Shown: positions 18,415 to 27,521 of the stretch, piece by piece | Numbering within the stretch: the first letter of the stretch is position 1 | How the letters are laid out: the number at the start of each line of letters is the position of its first letter | Origin: Pseudomonas sp. DC1.2 | Lineage (GTDB): Bacteria > Pseudomonadota > Gammaproteobacteria > Pseudomonadales > Pseudomonadaceae | Length of the DNA stretch: 64,000 nt | Assembly (NCBI RefSeq): GCF_034351645.1 | Contig: NZ_CP133782.1 | Span: 2,919,001-2,983,000 of the forward strand | Reading direction: 5' to 3' | Notes under the pieces: model-generated | Seen by the model: only the letters and a program-made list of their open reading frames with translations | Told to the model about the DNA's origin: nothing | Database searches by the model: none | Position numbers and translations under genes: made by a program

Positions 18415-20727
18415 TTAATGCGCCTTGGCAATCCCAAACTGGGTCAGTACGGGGTCGACGTTATGATCGAATGCCTTCTGGGCTTTGTGCTTCTTGACTG
18501 CGTCGATAATCGCGGAAATACCAAAACCAATCGCCATGGCAGCGTCGGCAACCCAACCGATGATCGGAATCGACGCGCCCAAGGCGGCCCCGGCGGCAAG
18601 TCCAGTGGCTTCCCCAGCAACCATTGCCACTGCGCGCCCCGCCACTTGCCCGGCCATGCGACCCAGCCCGGCCGACGCCTCGCGGCCTACCATTTTGGCC
18701 GCGGCGTCATAGCCACCTTTGATCGCTTGCAAACCGGTTTTGGTGCTGTCGTAGAGGGTTTGCGCAGCGCCGGCCTTGTTGCCTTGGGCGAGCATGTCAG
18801 ACACCGACGCGAACCCCATGACCGATTGCAGTGCCCTTGGCCCCATTTCCGAAGCGAGCTGGGTCGCCACCGATGGTCCATGGTCCTGATCGACCTTGCC
18901 CTCAAGCAACTTGCGACCCTTTTTCGAAGCCTGCAATTGCCCCAGCGTGGCGTCTACGTAGTCGCTTTGCTGGCCTTGGGTAAAATCGCTGGGCAGCGCA
19001 CTCTCGTACAGCGCTTTGCGGTTGTCAGCCGTTTGTAGCGCATCACTGGCATCGACTTTTTTCTGGCCGAGCAGTTGCTTCAACGCACCGCCCTCGCTGA
19101 AGTTGTGAACATAGGATTGCGCGACTGCGTTCTGCAGGTCTGGCCGGCTGCTCAACACGCGCTCGGCGTCGGGCACTTCGGCGTCTGGGAACAGGTCCTT
19201 TTGCAACTGCAACTGAGCGGATAACCCACTGATGGCGCCGCTGTAGTCTGCATTTGGATTACGTTTGTTGGTGGCCCGGTCCGCCGTCGCCATATCGGTC
19301 TGCAAGGCCTGGCCGCTGTTGACGTTTTGCATCTGTTCGGTGACCGCTTTTTGCAGCGAGGCGTCACTGCGCACCAGCGAGCGTTCCTGCTCGGGAATGC
19401 TTTTGCCAAGGAACGCCTGCACGTCGGCGTCAGCCTGTAGTTGGCTGATTCGGTCGGCCAGTCCCTCTTCGGTTTTTTCAGTGTTGTGCAGGCTTCGTCC
19501 AGCGATAACGCTTTGCTGGGTCTGTTGCAGCTTGACCATCACCGCTGCTTTCTGCGCGCCACTGTAGGAGGCCGGCTTATCGAAGACGTTGGCGTCGAGC
19601 TTACTGATATCGATGCCGGCCACCGCATTCAACGTCGCAGCGTCGCTGAGCATGCTGGCGAACTGGCCGCCATTTGTGGGCGCCTGACTTTTGATCCAGT
19701 TAGTCAGGTTATTGGCATTGAACAATTGGTCGGGACTGTGCGCCGCCAGGTCGCGGCCCTTCTTCCCAGCTTGGTCGAGCTGACCAAGAAAGCCTGGCTG
19801 CGACCAGGTGTTGCAGGACTGTTTTAGCGCCCCGGCAAGCCCTGGGTTGCTCTCACTCAAGCCTTTCATGTCATCAGCGCTGATGTTGCCGTCGATTGCG
19901 CTCTTGTTCGCAGCACCCAGCGCGTGATGAGGGTCGGCAGCGCTGACCAGCGGCAAATTGGCCTGCATCAACGAGGCGTTACGCACCAGTTCCAAGGATT
20001 GCGGGTCGGCGTCGGGGTTATCTTTTGGGTATTTGATCAACTCCTTGTCAGCGTTATTCGCTGCATTTTCCATATGTTTGGCAAAGGCTTTGAGGTCTTT
20101 GTTGGTGATCTTGCCGTCCGCGTTGCCACCATGTTTACCGACGTCTACAGCTGTTTTAAGCGCCGGATTGGCATTGATGAACTCCATCGCCTGGGCCGAT
20201 TCAGGCCCCTTGCCGGCGGCCATCCGCGCCGCTGCGATCGGCCGGTTAAGTTCTTTTTGCGCTTGCAGACGCTCATCGGGCGGCAAATTGGCCACCAACG
20301 GTTCCCAGCGCTTCAGGGCCTCAGGGGACGAATACACAGAGTTGTCGAGAAACGCAGCGTCGGCCGCTTTCGGGGCATTGGCAGGATCGTTGGCATCGGT
20401 GCTCGGCGAACCTGCCACCGGGGCGACCGGGTCGGTCGGTGCGACTTCGGCAGGCGCAGCACCGCACGACAGCGGCTCGACGGTTGGGGCGACGCTGGTC
20501 GGAGCATCACCCTGGCCTTGGAACAACAGGGCAAGAAGCGACGATGCCGTCTGCTCAGTGCCTTTGAGCGCGACCTGTGGATTTTCCGTGGCCTGACCGA
20601 ACTGCACGCCGGTTTGGGCGTTGCCCGCCGGTGCAAGCATGGCGTTGGCAAGCGGCGACTCACCAACCAGTTCGCCAGAGGTGGGTGGAGTCACGATACC
20701 GCTGAAGGGGGAACTGGAAATACGCAT
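18415..20727 (-). CDS. hrpK: HrpK-like putative type III translocator
   Basis: 770 residues from MRISSSPFSGIVTPP, a start chosen because the hrp box lies 35 nt upstream. It has an unstructured Ser/Pro/Ala-rich N-terminus typical of secreted Hrp proteins and a repetitive helical middle (LFPDAEVPDAERVLSSRPDLQNAV). Glycine/alanine-rich hydrophobic C-terminal segments (AVAMVAGEATGLAAGAALGASIPIIGWVADAAMAIGF region) suit membrane insertion. Its place next to hrpL matches P. syringae, where HrpK is a secreted translocation factor. It is intact, although most of the secretion apparatus is absent. Confidence 0.85.
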   Translation of the reverse strand: MRISSSPFSGIVTPPTSGELVGESPLANAMLAPAGNAQTGVQFGQATENPQVALKGTEQTASSLLALLFQGQGDAPTSVAPTVEPLSCGAAPAEVAPTDPVAPVAGSPSTDANDPANAPKAADAAFLDNSVYSSPEALKRWEPLVANLPPDERLQAQKELNRPIAAARMAAGKGPESAQAMEFINANPALKTAVDVGKHGGNADGKITNKDLKAFAKHMENAANNADKELIKYPKDNPDADPQSLELVRNASLMQANLPLVSAADPHHALGAANKSAIDGNISADDMKGLSESNPGLAGALKQSCNTWSQPGFLGQLDQAGKKGRDLAAHSPDQLFNANNLTNWIKSQAPTNGGQFASMLSDAATLNAVAGIDISKLDANVFDKPASYSGAQKAAVMVKLQQTQQSVIAGRSLHNTEKTEEGLADRISQLQADADVQAFLGKSIPEQERSLVRSDASLQKAVTEQMQNVNSGQALQTDMATADRATNKRNPNADYSGAISGLSAQLQLQKDLFPDAEVPDAERVLSSRPDLQNAVAQSYVHNFSEGGALKQLLGQKKVDASDALQTADNRKALYESALPSDFTQGQQSDYVDATLGQLQASKKGRKLLEGKVDQDHGPSVATQLASEMGPRALQSVMGFASVSDMLAQGNKAGAAQTLYDSTKTGLQAIKGGYDAAAKMVGREASAGLGRMAGQVAGRAVAMVAGEATGLAAGAALGASIPIIGWVADAAMAIGFGISAIIDAVKKHKAQKAFDHNVDPVLTQFGIAKAH

Positions 20728-20761
20728 GGGAAGTTGCCATCCGAGAGTGAAGGATGGCAAC

Positions 20762-20789
20762 TGTGTGGCTGGCGACGCGAGTTGGTTCC
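20762..20789 (-). promoter_or_regulatory. hrp box for hrpK
   Basis: On the minus strand GGAACC-N15-CCACACA, matching the HrpL-dependent consensus GGAACC-N15/16-CCACNNA exactly. It ends 35 nt before the hrpK start, inside the tail end of the hrpL-hrpK spacer. Confidence 0.88.
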
Positions 20790-20812
20790 CAAAAACCTGA
20801 AGAAAGCGCTCG

Positions 20813-21367
20813 TCAGGCAAACGGGTCCATCTGCTGCTTCAACTGCACCCGTGCCCGTGACAGCCTGGAGCGCACGGTGCCAATCGGCACCCCCAGGCTG
20901 TTCGCCGTCTCCTGATAGTTACCGTCCATTTCCAGCGAGACCTCCAGCACCTTCTGCATATTCGATGGCAGGCAGCCAATGGCCTCGATCACCCGTGCGA
21001 GCTGCCGATGCCCATCCACTTGATGGCTGATATCGGTATACCCGTCGAGCTCTGAGTGAACGTCCTCTTCCCAACTTTCCTGATACGGCTGGCGGTACAT
21101 TTTGCGAAAGTGATTGCGAATAAGGTTCAGCGCGATGCCACACCACCAGGTTTGCGGTTTGCTGGCATGTTGGAATTTGTGCTCGCTGCGCAGTGCTTCA
21201 AGAAATACGCACTGGAGGATGTCATCGACATCGTCCGGGTTCATGACACGTTTCTGGATAAACGCCCTGAGCATCTGTATTTGATCATCCGTCAGCTGGC
21301 GGATGCCGGCAGGCGTCGGCTGTTGGCGAGGTTCAACTGCATCATGAATTACACGATTTTGGAGCAT
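20813..21367 (-). CDS. hrpL: HrpL ECF-type sigma factor
   Basis: 184 residues with sigma region 2 (VDDILQCVFLEAL, QTWWCGIALNLIRNHFRKMY) and region 4 (LPSNMQKVLEVSLEMDGNYQETANSLGVPIGTVRSRLSRAR). HrpL directs RNA polymerase to hrp boxes, and two such boxes lie in its immediate surroundings. It is preceded by a sigma-54 type promoter, as in P. syringae where HrpR/HrpS activate it. No hrpR or hrpS is in the window, so an activator must be encoded elsewhere or be lost. Confidence 0.93.
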   Translation of the reverse strand: MLQNRVIHDAVEPRQQPTPAGIRQLTDDQIQMLRAFIQKRVMNPDDVDDILQCVFLEALRSEHKFQHASKPQTWWCGIALNLIRNHFRKMYRQPYQESWEEDVHSELDGYTDISHQVDGHRQLARVIEAIGCLPSNMQKVLEVSLEMDGNYQETANSLGVPIGTVRSRLSRARVQLKQQMDPFA

Positions 21368-21403
21368 GGGGCTTACTCTTTTTTAGTAGTGTGCAAGCCC
21401 TAT

Positions 21404-21419
21404 AGCGATAACCATGCCA
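21404..21419 (-). promoter_or_regulatory. Sigma-54 promoter of hrpL
   Basis: On the minus strand TGGCATGGTTATCGCT, with the diagnostic GG-N10-GC spacing of -24/-12 promoters, 37 nt upstream of the hrpL ATG. Confidence 0.78.
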
Positions 21420-21553
21420 CTCAAATAAACCTTATAAGCTACTGATTTATAACAAAATAAAATAACTTGAAAATTCCTGTAATACAAAATTTTGCGCAGC
21501 CGCCATTTGGCGCCTACAAGATTTGGCACAAACGCAATAACACGCTTAAGCAG

Positions 21554-21582
21554 GGAACTGAACTGAGCCTGCGCCCCACTCA
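21554..21582 (+). promoter_or_regulatory. hrp box for hrpJ operon
   Basis: GGAACT-N16-CCACTCA, a near-consensus HrpL promoter 29 nt before the hrpJ start. Confidence 0.88.
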
Positions 21583-21611
21583 ACGGGCATGACCAGGCTC
21601 AGAACCGCCCT

Positions 21612-22718
21612 ATGAAAATCGTCGCTCCGCCTCTCTTGCAGACACTTCCGATCGCGCCGACAAGCGTCGTGGCACCTGCCGCGCAGCCGCTCCACAGCCC
21701 CACGCAGTACAGCGCCGGAACGTCGCCGCAACAGGTCTCACGTTTTGCCGCAGCACTGGTGCAGCACAGCCGTATATTGAGTCAGCGCGAGTTGGTGGCG
21801 AGTGCCAATGCCTTGCAGTCGCGGGCAGTCAAACTCGGCGAGCTCTATCAGTTGCTGATGGGCACTCAAGACACCGGGCTCGACACCGCAGCGGCGCTGC
21901 TGCGCAAAAAACTTCTGCTGCAAAATTCGACAGACCTGTCACAGATAATGGATTACGCCGACGGTGACGCGGCCAAGGCTCACGTGGTGCTGCAAGCTGC
22001 ACGCAAACAAGCTCAGGCCGATGGCGCCATGGGCGAACACGTGGTGCTGACCCACCAGTTGAAGCTGCTGCGGCGCAAATACGGGACGCGCGCCAGGGCC
22101 GGCATCAACACCGCCAAAGCGTTCGCTCGGACCCACATCGACAACAAGCGCCGTGCCGCCTTGCGCAACCTCTACAACGTGGCCGTTTCCGGCCAGCCGA
22201 ACATCACCGGGTTGATCGAAGCGCTGCTCAGCGAGCAAGAGGAACCTGGGCAATTCGACCTCAACCTGCGCGACATGCGCAGCGCGATAGCCGACGACCT
22301 ATCGGCCTTGACCCCATCTGCCTCCCACGAGCAATTGCGCACACTGATGCACGGCCTTAATACCGCCCGGCACGTGACCACCCTGTTGCGCGGTTGCGAG
22401 CATTTGTTGGGGCGTATGCGCAACAAGAACCCTGACTTGAAAGTCGACCCGCCGGCTTTCCTCAAGCACCTGCTGACCCTGACGGCCAATGGCATGAATG
22501 TGAACCAAACCCTGCAATTGACCCAGCACATCGGCGGCAAGCAACTCAAACACCAACTGGCATTCCTCAATGCGTTACGGCCAATGCTGCTGCAACTGCC
22601 CATCCTGCTCTGGCGTGACATGAAAAGCCGTCAGAACGCTTTGAATAACCTGCTCATTCTGATGGCCGAACTCACTCAGCAGGAACAAAAGCAGCTTTAC
22701 GGGGGGCTCGTCAGATGA
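21612..22718 (+). CDS. hrpJ: HrpJ (SctW) type III gatekeeper
   Basis: 368 residues, mostly helical. It has the HrpJ/YopN-like block FAAALVQHSRILSQRELVASANAL and the hydrophilic middle LKLLRRKYGTRARAGINTAKAF. SctW proteins plug the export gate and set the order in which translocators and effectors are secreted. It is preceded by a hrp box and overlaps hrcV by four bases (ATGA), the normal hrpJ-hrcV-hrpQ order. It appears intact. Confidence 0.9.
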   Translation: MKIVAPPLLQTLPIAPTSVVAPAAQPLHSPTQYSAGTSPQQVSRFAAALVQHSRILSQRELVASANALQSRAVKLGELYQLLMGTQDTGLDTAAALLRKKLLLQNSTDLSQIMDYADGDAAKAHVVLQAARKQAQADGAMGEHVVLTHQLKLLRRKYGTRARAGINTAKAFARTHIDNKRRAALRNLYNVAVSGQPNITGLIEALLSEQEEPGQFDLNLRDMRSAIADDLSALTPSASHEQLRTLMHGLNTARHVTTLLRGCEHLLGRMRNKNPDLKVDPPAFLKHLLTLTANGMNVNQTLQLTQHIGGKQLKHQLAFLNALRPMLLQLPILLWRDMKSRQNALNNLLILMAELTQQEQKQLYGGLVR

Positions 22719-24814
22719 ATCAAGTGATTAACCTGCTGAACCAGATCGCCCTGGCAGCCATGCGCCGCTCGGAACTGGTCGGTGCATTCTTCGTCATCGC
22801 CATCGTGTTTATGATGATCACGCCTCTGCCCACCGGCCTGGTTGACGTGCTGATCGCGGTCAATATTTGTATTTCCTGCCTGTTGATCATGCTGGCCATG
22901 CACTTGCCAAGGCCATTGGCGTTCTCAACGTTCCCCGCCGTACTGTTGTTGACCACTATGTTTCGGCTGGCGCTATCGATTTCCACCACACGCCTGATTT
23001 TGCTCAACCAGGACGCTGGGCACATTGTCGAAGCCTTCGGCCAGTTTGTGGTGGGCGGCAACCTTGCGGTGGGTCTGGTGATTTTCCTGATCCTGACGGT
23101 GGTCAACTTTCTGGTGATCACCAAGGGATCTGAACGGGTTGCCGAGGTCGGGGCACGGTTCACACTGGATGCCATGCCCGGTAAGCAAATGTCTATCGAC
23201 AGCGACTTACGGGCGAACCTGATCAGCGTGTACGAAGCGCGTAACCGTCGAGCGGAGCTGAATAAGGAAAGCCAACTGTTCGGCGCCATGGACGGGGCAA
23301 TGAAATTCGTCAACGGTGACGCGATTGCCAGCCTGATCATCGTTGCAATCAACATGATCGGAGGCATTTCCATCGGCATGGTGCAGCACGGCATGAGCGG
23401 ATCAGACGCCTTGCAGCTGTATACCGTACTGACCATTGGCGACGGCCTGATTGCACAGATTCCGGCACTATTGATCTCCGTCACTTGCGGCATGATCATC
23501 ACGCGCGTGCCCAACACCGACTCGGGCGTCGAGGCCAACATCGGCCGCGAAATCGCCGAACAGATCACCAGTCAACCCAAGGCCTGGATCATTGCCGCCG
23601 TGGCCATGCTCGGCTTTGCTGCCCTGCCGGGGATGCCGACCGGTGTGTTCATCACCATCGCGATCATCTGTGGCAGCGGCGGCCTGCTGCAATTACAACG
23701 GGCCAAACCCAAAGCGGCCCAGGACAGCGCCGTCGCCGTGGCCCCGGAAATGAATGGCCGGGAAGACCTGCGCACTTTCTCCCCAAGTCGCCAGTTTGTC
23801 CTGCAATTCCACCCTGGGCAAAACACCGCGCAGGTCGATGCGCTGGTCAGCGAAATACGTCAACGGCGCAACCGACTGGTCGTGCAATACGGCCTGACCT
23901 TACCCTCGTTCATTATCGAATACGCCGAGCATCTGCAACCGGATGAGTTCCGCTTTACCGTCTACGACGTGCCGTTGCTCAAAGCGACGTTTACCCAGAC
24001 CCACGTCGCGGTGGATGTGCGCCTTTTAGAGGACGAAACCACGCCCGCGGCGACGCCAGGCAGCGTCGACCGCCAGGAAGATCAGTGGGTCTGGCTGCCC
24101 GCCGACACCCCCCAACTGCAAGGCGGCGAGTTAGCCATGGTCAGCGCCACGACCCTGATCATCGAGCGTATGGAGCGCGCGCTACAGTCGTGTGGGCCGC
24201 AATTCATCGGTTTACAGGAAACCAAGGCGATCCTCGGCTGGCTTGAATCCGAGCAACCCGAGCTCGCTCAAGAAATGCAGCGGGTACTCACACTGACGCG
24301 GTTCTCGGCGGTATTGCAACGACTGGCCTCGGAATGCGTGCCGCTGCGAGCGATCCGAGTAATTGCCGAAACCCTGATCGAACACTGCCAGCACGAGCGC
24401 GACATCAGCGTACTGACGGACTACGTGCGCATCGCGCTCAAATCACAGATCTACCACCAATACTGCGGCGCTGACGGTTTGCAAGTGTGGCTGCTGACGC
24501 CGGAAAGCGAAGGCCTCTTGCGCGACGGCTTGCGCCAAACGCAAACCGAAACCTTCTTTGCGCTGAACAACGAAATCAGCCAAATGCTTGTGCAACAACT
24601 GCACATCGCCTTCCCCCTGCGCGCACCAGAACAATCAGTGCTGTTAGTTGCGCAAGACCTGCGCAGCCCGCTGCGCACTCTGCTGAAGGAAGAGTTCTAT
24701 CACGTTCCCGTGCTGTCTTTTGCGGAGATCAGCAACGCGGCGAAGGTCAAGGTCATGGGGCGTTTTGACCTGGAAGATGACCTTGAACCACTGGATAACG
24801 AGTATGCCGCTTGA
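22715..24814 (+). CDS. hrcV: HrcV (SctV) type III export gate protein
   Basis: 699 residues, full length for the family. The N-terminal half has about eight membrane helices with FHIPEP-family signatures (LNDQ-type RLALSISTTRLIL, GSERVAEVGARFTLDAMPGKQMSIDSDLRA, DGAMKFVNGDAIAS). A cytosolic nonameric-ring domain follows (370-699, FVLQFHPGQNT, VVQYGLTLPSFIIEYAEHL, LRTLLKEEFYHVPVLSFAEI). It forms the inner-membrane export gate that docks chaperone-substrate complexes. It is intact here, although hrcN, hrcR, hrcS, hrcT, hrcU, hrcJ and hrcC are all missing from the window. Confidence 0.96.
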   Translation: MNQVINLLNQIALAAMRRSELVGAFFVIAIVFMMITPLPTGLVDVLIAVNICISCLLIMLAMHLPRPLAFSTFPAVLLLTTMFRLALSISTTRLILLNQDAGHIVEAFGQFVVGGNLAVGLVIFLILTVVNFLVITKGSERVAEVGARFTLDAMPGKQMSIDSDLRANLISVYEARNRRAELNKESQLFGAMDGAMKFVNGDAIASLIIVAINMIGGISIGMVQHGMSGSDALQLYTVLTIGDGLIAQIPALLISVTCGMIITRVPNTDSGVEANIGREIAEQITSQPKAWIIAAVAMLGFAALPGMPTGVFITIAIICGSGGLLQLQRAKPKAAQDSAVAVAPEMNGREDLRTFSPSRQFVLQFHPGQNTAQVDALVSEIRQRRNRLVVQYGLTLPSFIIEYAEHLQPDEFRFTVYDVPLLKATFTQTHVAVDVRLLEDETTPAATPGSVDRQEDQWVWLPADTPQLQGGELAMVSATTLIIERMERALQSCGPQFIGLQETKAILGWLESEQPELAQEMQRVLTLTRFSAVLQRLASECVPLRAIRVIAETLIEHCQHERDISVLTDYVRIALKSQIYHQYCGADGLQVWLLTPESEGLLRDGLRQTQTETFFALNNEISQMLVQQLHIAFPLRAPEQSVLLVAQDLRSPLRTLLKEEFYHVPVLSFAEISNAAKVKVMGRFDLEDDLEPLDNEYAA

Positions 24815-24847
24815 GCCGGCCGGGCTTTAGCATCGAGGGATTGTCGG

Positions 24848-25504
24848 ATGTTTGAATTACGCGTACTGAACGGCCAGCACCAAGGCGCCGCTTTACCGTT
24901 GGTGGGCGAGCAGTGGTCGATTGGTTCCGCTGCGCAACAGGATTTAGCCCTGGACGACCCTGGCGTGGAACACCTGCACTGCCGCCTGCAACGCGAGGGC
25001 GACAGCTGGATGTTAAACGCCGAAGAGGGTCCCGTTTGCGATGAAGAAGGCAACAGTCAAGCCCGTACCGAATTGATCCCCAACACCGCTTTTATGCTGG
25101 GTTCGGTGTGGCTGTGCGTCTCATCAGCCAGCGACGCCTGGCGTTCCGTGCCGGCGGTCATCACTCGGCCGACACCGGCTGAGGCAGAACCGGCGCGCAG
25201 CGCAGCGCCCCTGGAAAAAGTGGAGTCGCGTTCACAACTGCTAAACCGCACCACGGGGATCATTGCCGGGGTGATGCTCGGCATCATCGGCAGTGCCTGG
25301 AGCCTGACTCGTCCGGCACCCATCGCGTTGGAGCAGAGCACCGAGCAAATCACTCCGACGGTCACGGCCAAACCGCCGCCAACAACGGCTCGGCGAGGCA
25401 GCGATTCAACGCCTGTTGAAGCGCCAAACGTTGCACAGCAAAGGGCACTCGGCGCACCAGCGGCAGCAAGCAGTCGGCTCCTTTCAACAACCATTTTTTT
25501 CGGT
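24848..25504 (+). pseudogene. hrpQ: Truncated HrpQ (SctD) inner-membrane ring protein
   Basis: The N-terminal FHA domain (MFELRVLNGQHQGAALPL..WSIG..DLALDDPGVEHLHCRLQ, 1-95) and the transmembrane helix (136-154, GIIAGVMLGIIGSAWSL) are present. The large periplasmic part is cut after about 215 residues. Beyond 25504 the frame runs antisense through ubiV to 25708. HrpQ normally forms the basal-body ring and is followed by hrcN. The break marks the junction between the hrp remnant and the denitrification island. Confidence 0.85.
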
Positions 25505-26395
25505 TCAACACAGGCCGGCCTCCTCAACACGCAGCATGCCGGCCTGGCCATGCCAATAGCCGTTGCAGCCTTCGACGAACAGCGGCGGTGTCTCGCCCAG
25601 ACGAACCCGTTGATAGGCCTCAATCACCTCGGCCATGCCCTGAGCACGTGGGCTCAGGCGCAGCAGGTCGGCACCGCAGGCCACCAAACCGCAATAGTCG
25701 GCCAGTAAGTTGGTAACGTCCGCCGACATCGTTTGAATACCATTGAGGGTGAACAACGGCTGCCCTTCCTGGCTGTTCAGCGCCAAGCCATCCGGGTAGT
25801 TGATGCAGCAAAACTGGCAGTCATCCTTGGGCCGGTTTTCCGCTCGAGCGGTAAAGCAGCGTGCGGAATAGGCCAACGGCAAATGCCCATAGGCGAAAAT
25901 TTCTACTTCTGGCACGTCGCGACCGAGCTCGCGGACCTGCTCGATCACATCACCAATCAACGCCGCCGAACATTCCACCGGCGGTACCCAACGGGTCATT
26001 CCGCAGTCCAGCAATTGCGTCAGCGCATGGCCGTTGTAAACGTTGAGCGCCGGGCCGCCCACGAACGGCAACTTGCGTTCAGCCAGAAACTGCACCGCGC
26101 CCATGTCATTGGCTTCCACAAGCAACTGGCCGTTGTCGCAGAGCCGGCGCAGGCTGGAAAGTTCTGACGCGGCCTCGATCAGAGTCAGGCTAGAGATCAC
26201 CAGTTGGGCCTGGCTGCAGGCCTGCAGTTCACGCCCCAGCCCCAGCCATTGATCGAGTGAAAAAGCCCGACGTTTAGAACACACGGTTTCCCCCAGATAA
26301 ATCACGTCCAGAGGCAGGGCCGACATCTCGGCGTAAAAATTGCTGAGTTGCTCTTTGTCCCAATAAAACAGGACCGGTCCAAGGCTGAGCTTCAT
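25505..26395 (-). CDS. ubiV: UbiV, O2-independent ubiquinone hydroxylation (U32 family)
   Basis: 296 residues from MKLSLGPVLFYWDKEQLSNFY. It has a peptidase-U32-type TIM barrel and cysteines in SARCFTARAEN and DDCQFCCINYPDG, which bind a 4Fe-4S cluster in UbiV. With UbiU it hydroxylates ubiquinone precursors without oxygen, which allows quinone synthesis during anaerobic respiration. It lies 10 nt after ubiU. The third partner, ubiT, is not in the window. It is convergent to the broken hrpQ. Confidence 0.9.
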   Translation of the reverse strand: MKLSLGPVLFYWDKEQLSNFYAEMSALPLDVIYLGETVCSKRRAFSLDQWLGLGRELQACSQAQLVISSLTLIEAASELSSLRRLCDNGQLLVEANDMGAVQFLAERKLPFVGGPALNVYNGHALTQLLDCGMTRWVPPVECSAALIGDVIEQVRELGRDVPEVEIFAYGHLPLAYSARCFTARAENRPKDDCQFCCINYPDGLALNSQEGQPLFTLNGIQTMSADVTNLLADYCGLVACGADLLRLSPRAQGMAEVIEAYQRVRLGETPPLFVEGCNGYWHGQAGMLRVEEAGLC

Positions 26396-26405
26396 GTTCC
26401 GTCCC

Positions 26406-27401
26406 TCATTGCCATGATCGATGGTAAGCACCCAGGGTGGTCTGGCTGCCTTCGGACAAACCAGCCAACACCTGACGCCATTCCTCCTTGACCCGAAAAC
26501 TGCCCGGCGAACCGCGATGTGCATCCAGTGCCGCTCGCCAGACGCGGGTGACTTGCTCGACATAGGCCGGGCTACGTTGACGGCCCTCAATCTTCACCGC
26601 TTCGACGCCGATGGCGGTCAGCTCCGGGAGTAAGTCGAGTGTGTCGAGGCTCGTGGGCTCTTCCAGCGCATGAAAGCGTTTGCCGCCGACCAGAAAGCGG
26701 CCCTTGCACAATGTCGGGTAACCGGCCGGTTCGTCCGGGGTGTAGCGGTCAATCAGCACTTCGCTGAGTCGCGCGCTCAAGCCTTGGGCATCCTCGCTCC
26801 AGCGCACCGCCTTGGCCGGCGAACAGACACCGCACAGGTTCGGCGACTCGCCGGTGATGTAGGAAGACAGGTGGCAGCGACCTTCAGCCATGATGCACAA
26901 GCTGCCAAAGCCAAAGACCTCGATCGGCACCGGGCTGTTGGCGGCGACCTGGCGGACCTGCGCCAACGACAGCACCCGTGGCAGCACCGCACGCCGAATG
27001 CCGTAGCGCTGGGCATAAAACTCCAGCGCCGCGGCATGCGTTGCCGAGCCCTGGACCGAGAGGTGCAACGCCAGTTGCGGGTACCGCTGACTGGCATAGT
27101 TGAGCACTCCGGGGTCGGCGGCGATCAGCGCATCCACGCCGAAATCGGCAGCCCGATCGACTGCCCGCTGCCAGCGCTCCCAGCCCTTGGGTTGCGGGTA
27201 GGTATTCACCGCGACGTAGAGTTTGCGTTGATGCTGGCGGATGTGGGCGACCGCAGCGTCGAACTGCTTGTCATCCATGTTCAGGCCCGCAAAATGCCGG
27301 GCGTTGGTGTCATCGCGAAAACCGACATAGACGGCATCCGCGCCTTGGCGCACCGCCGCTTTAAGCGCAGGCAGATTCCCTGCCGGACAGACCAGTTGCA
27401 T
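26406..27401 (-). CDS. ubiU: UbiU, O2-independent ubiquinone hydroxylation (U32 family)
   Basis: 331 residues starting MQLVCPAGNLPALKAAVRQGADAVYVGF. U32 signatures are EVFGFGSLCIMAEGRCHLSSY and ESPNLCGVCSPAK; a further cysteine, in TLCKGRF, supplies the fourth 4Fe-4S ligand. It works as a heterodimer with UbiV. Placement next to moeA-moaB resembles other pseudomonads, where ubiTUV and molybdopterin genes travel together. About 120 nt separate it from moeA. Confidence 0.92.
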   Translation of the reverse strand: MQLVCPAGNLPALKAAVRQGADAVYVGFRDDTNARHFAGLNMDDKQFDAAVAHIRQHQRKLYVAVNTYPQPKGWERWQRAVDRAADFGVDALIAADPGVLNYASQRYPQLALHLSVQGSATHAAALEFYAQRYGIRRAVLPRVLSLAQVRQVAANSPVPIEVFGFGSLCIMAEGRCHLSSYITGESPNLCGVCSPAKAVRWSEDAQGLSARLSEVLIDRYTPDEPAGYPTLCKGRFLVGGKRFHALEEPTSLDTLDLLPELTAIGVEAVKIEGRQRSPAYVEQVTRVWRAALDAHRGSPGSFRVKEEWRQVLAGLSEGSQTTLGAYHRSWQ

Positions 27402-27521
27402 GGGTAATCCTCATAAAAAACACGTCTCGACCATCACCCGGGATCGGTAATGCACCGATCAAAAAGGCGCTGCCAGTCTAGCCAGGCCAGCGGGTATGGC
27501 CTTGACGACAATCAACTGCAA

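Noticed and set aside
18241..18420. A hrp box for avrB
   Set aside because: The best candidate has AGAACG and N13 spacing instead of GGAACC and N15/16, so I do not call it.
26406..27401. A DNR box directly upstream of ubiU
   Set aside because: Only a single half-site (ATCAA near 27456) is present; the other half does not match.
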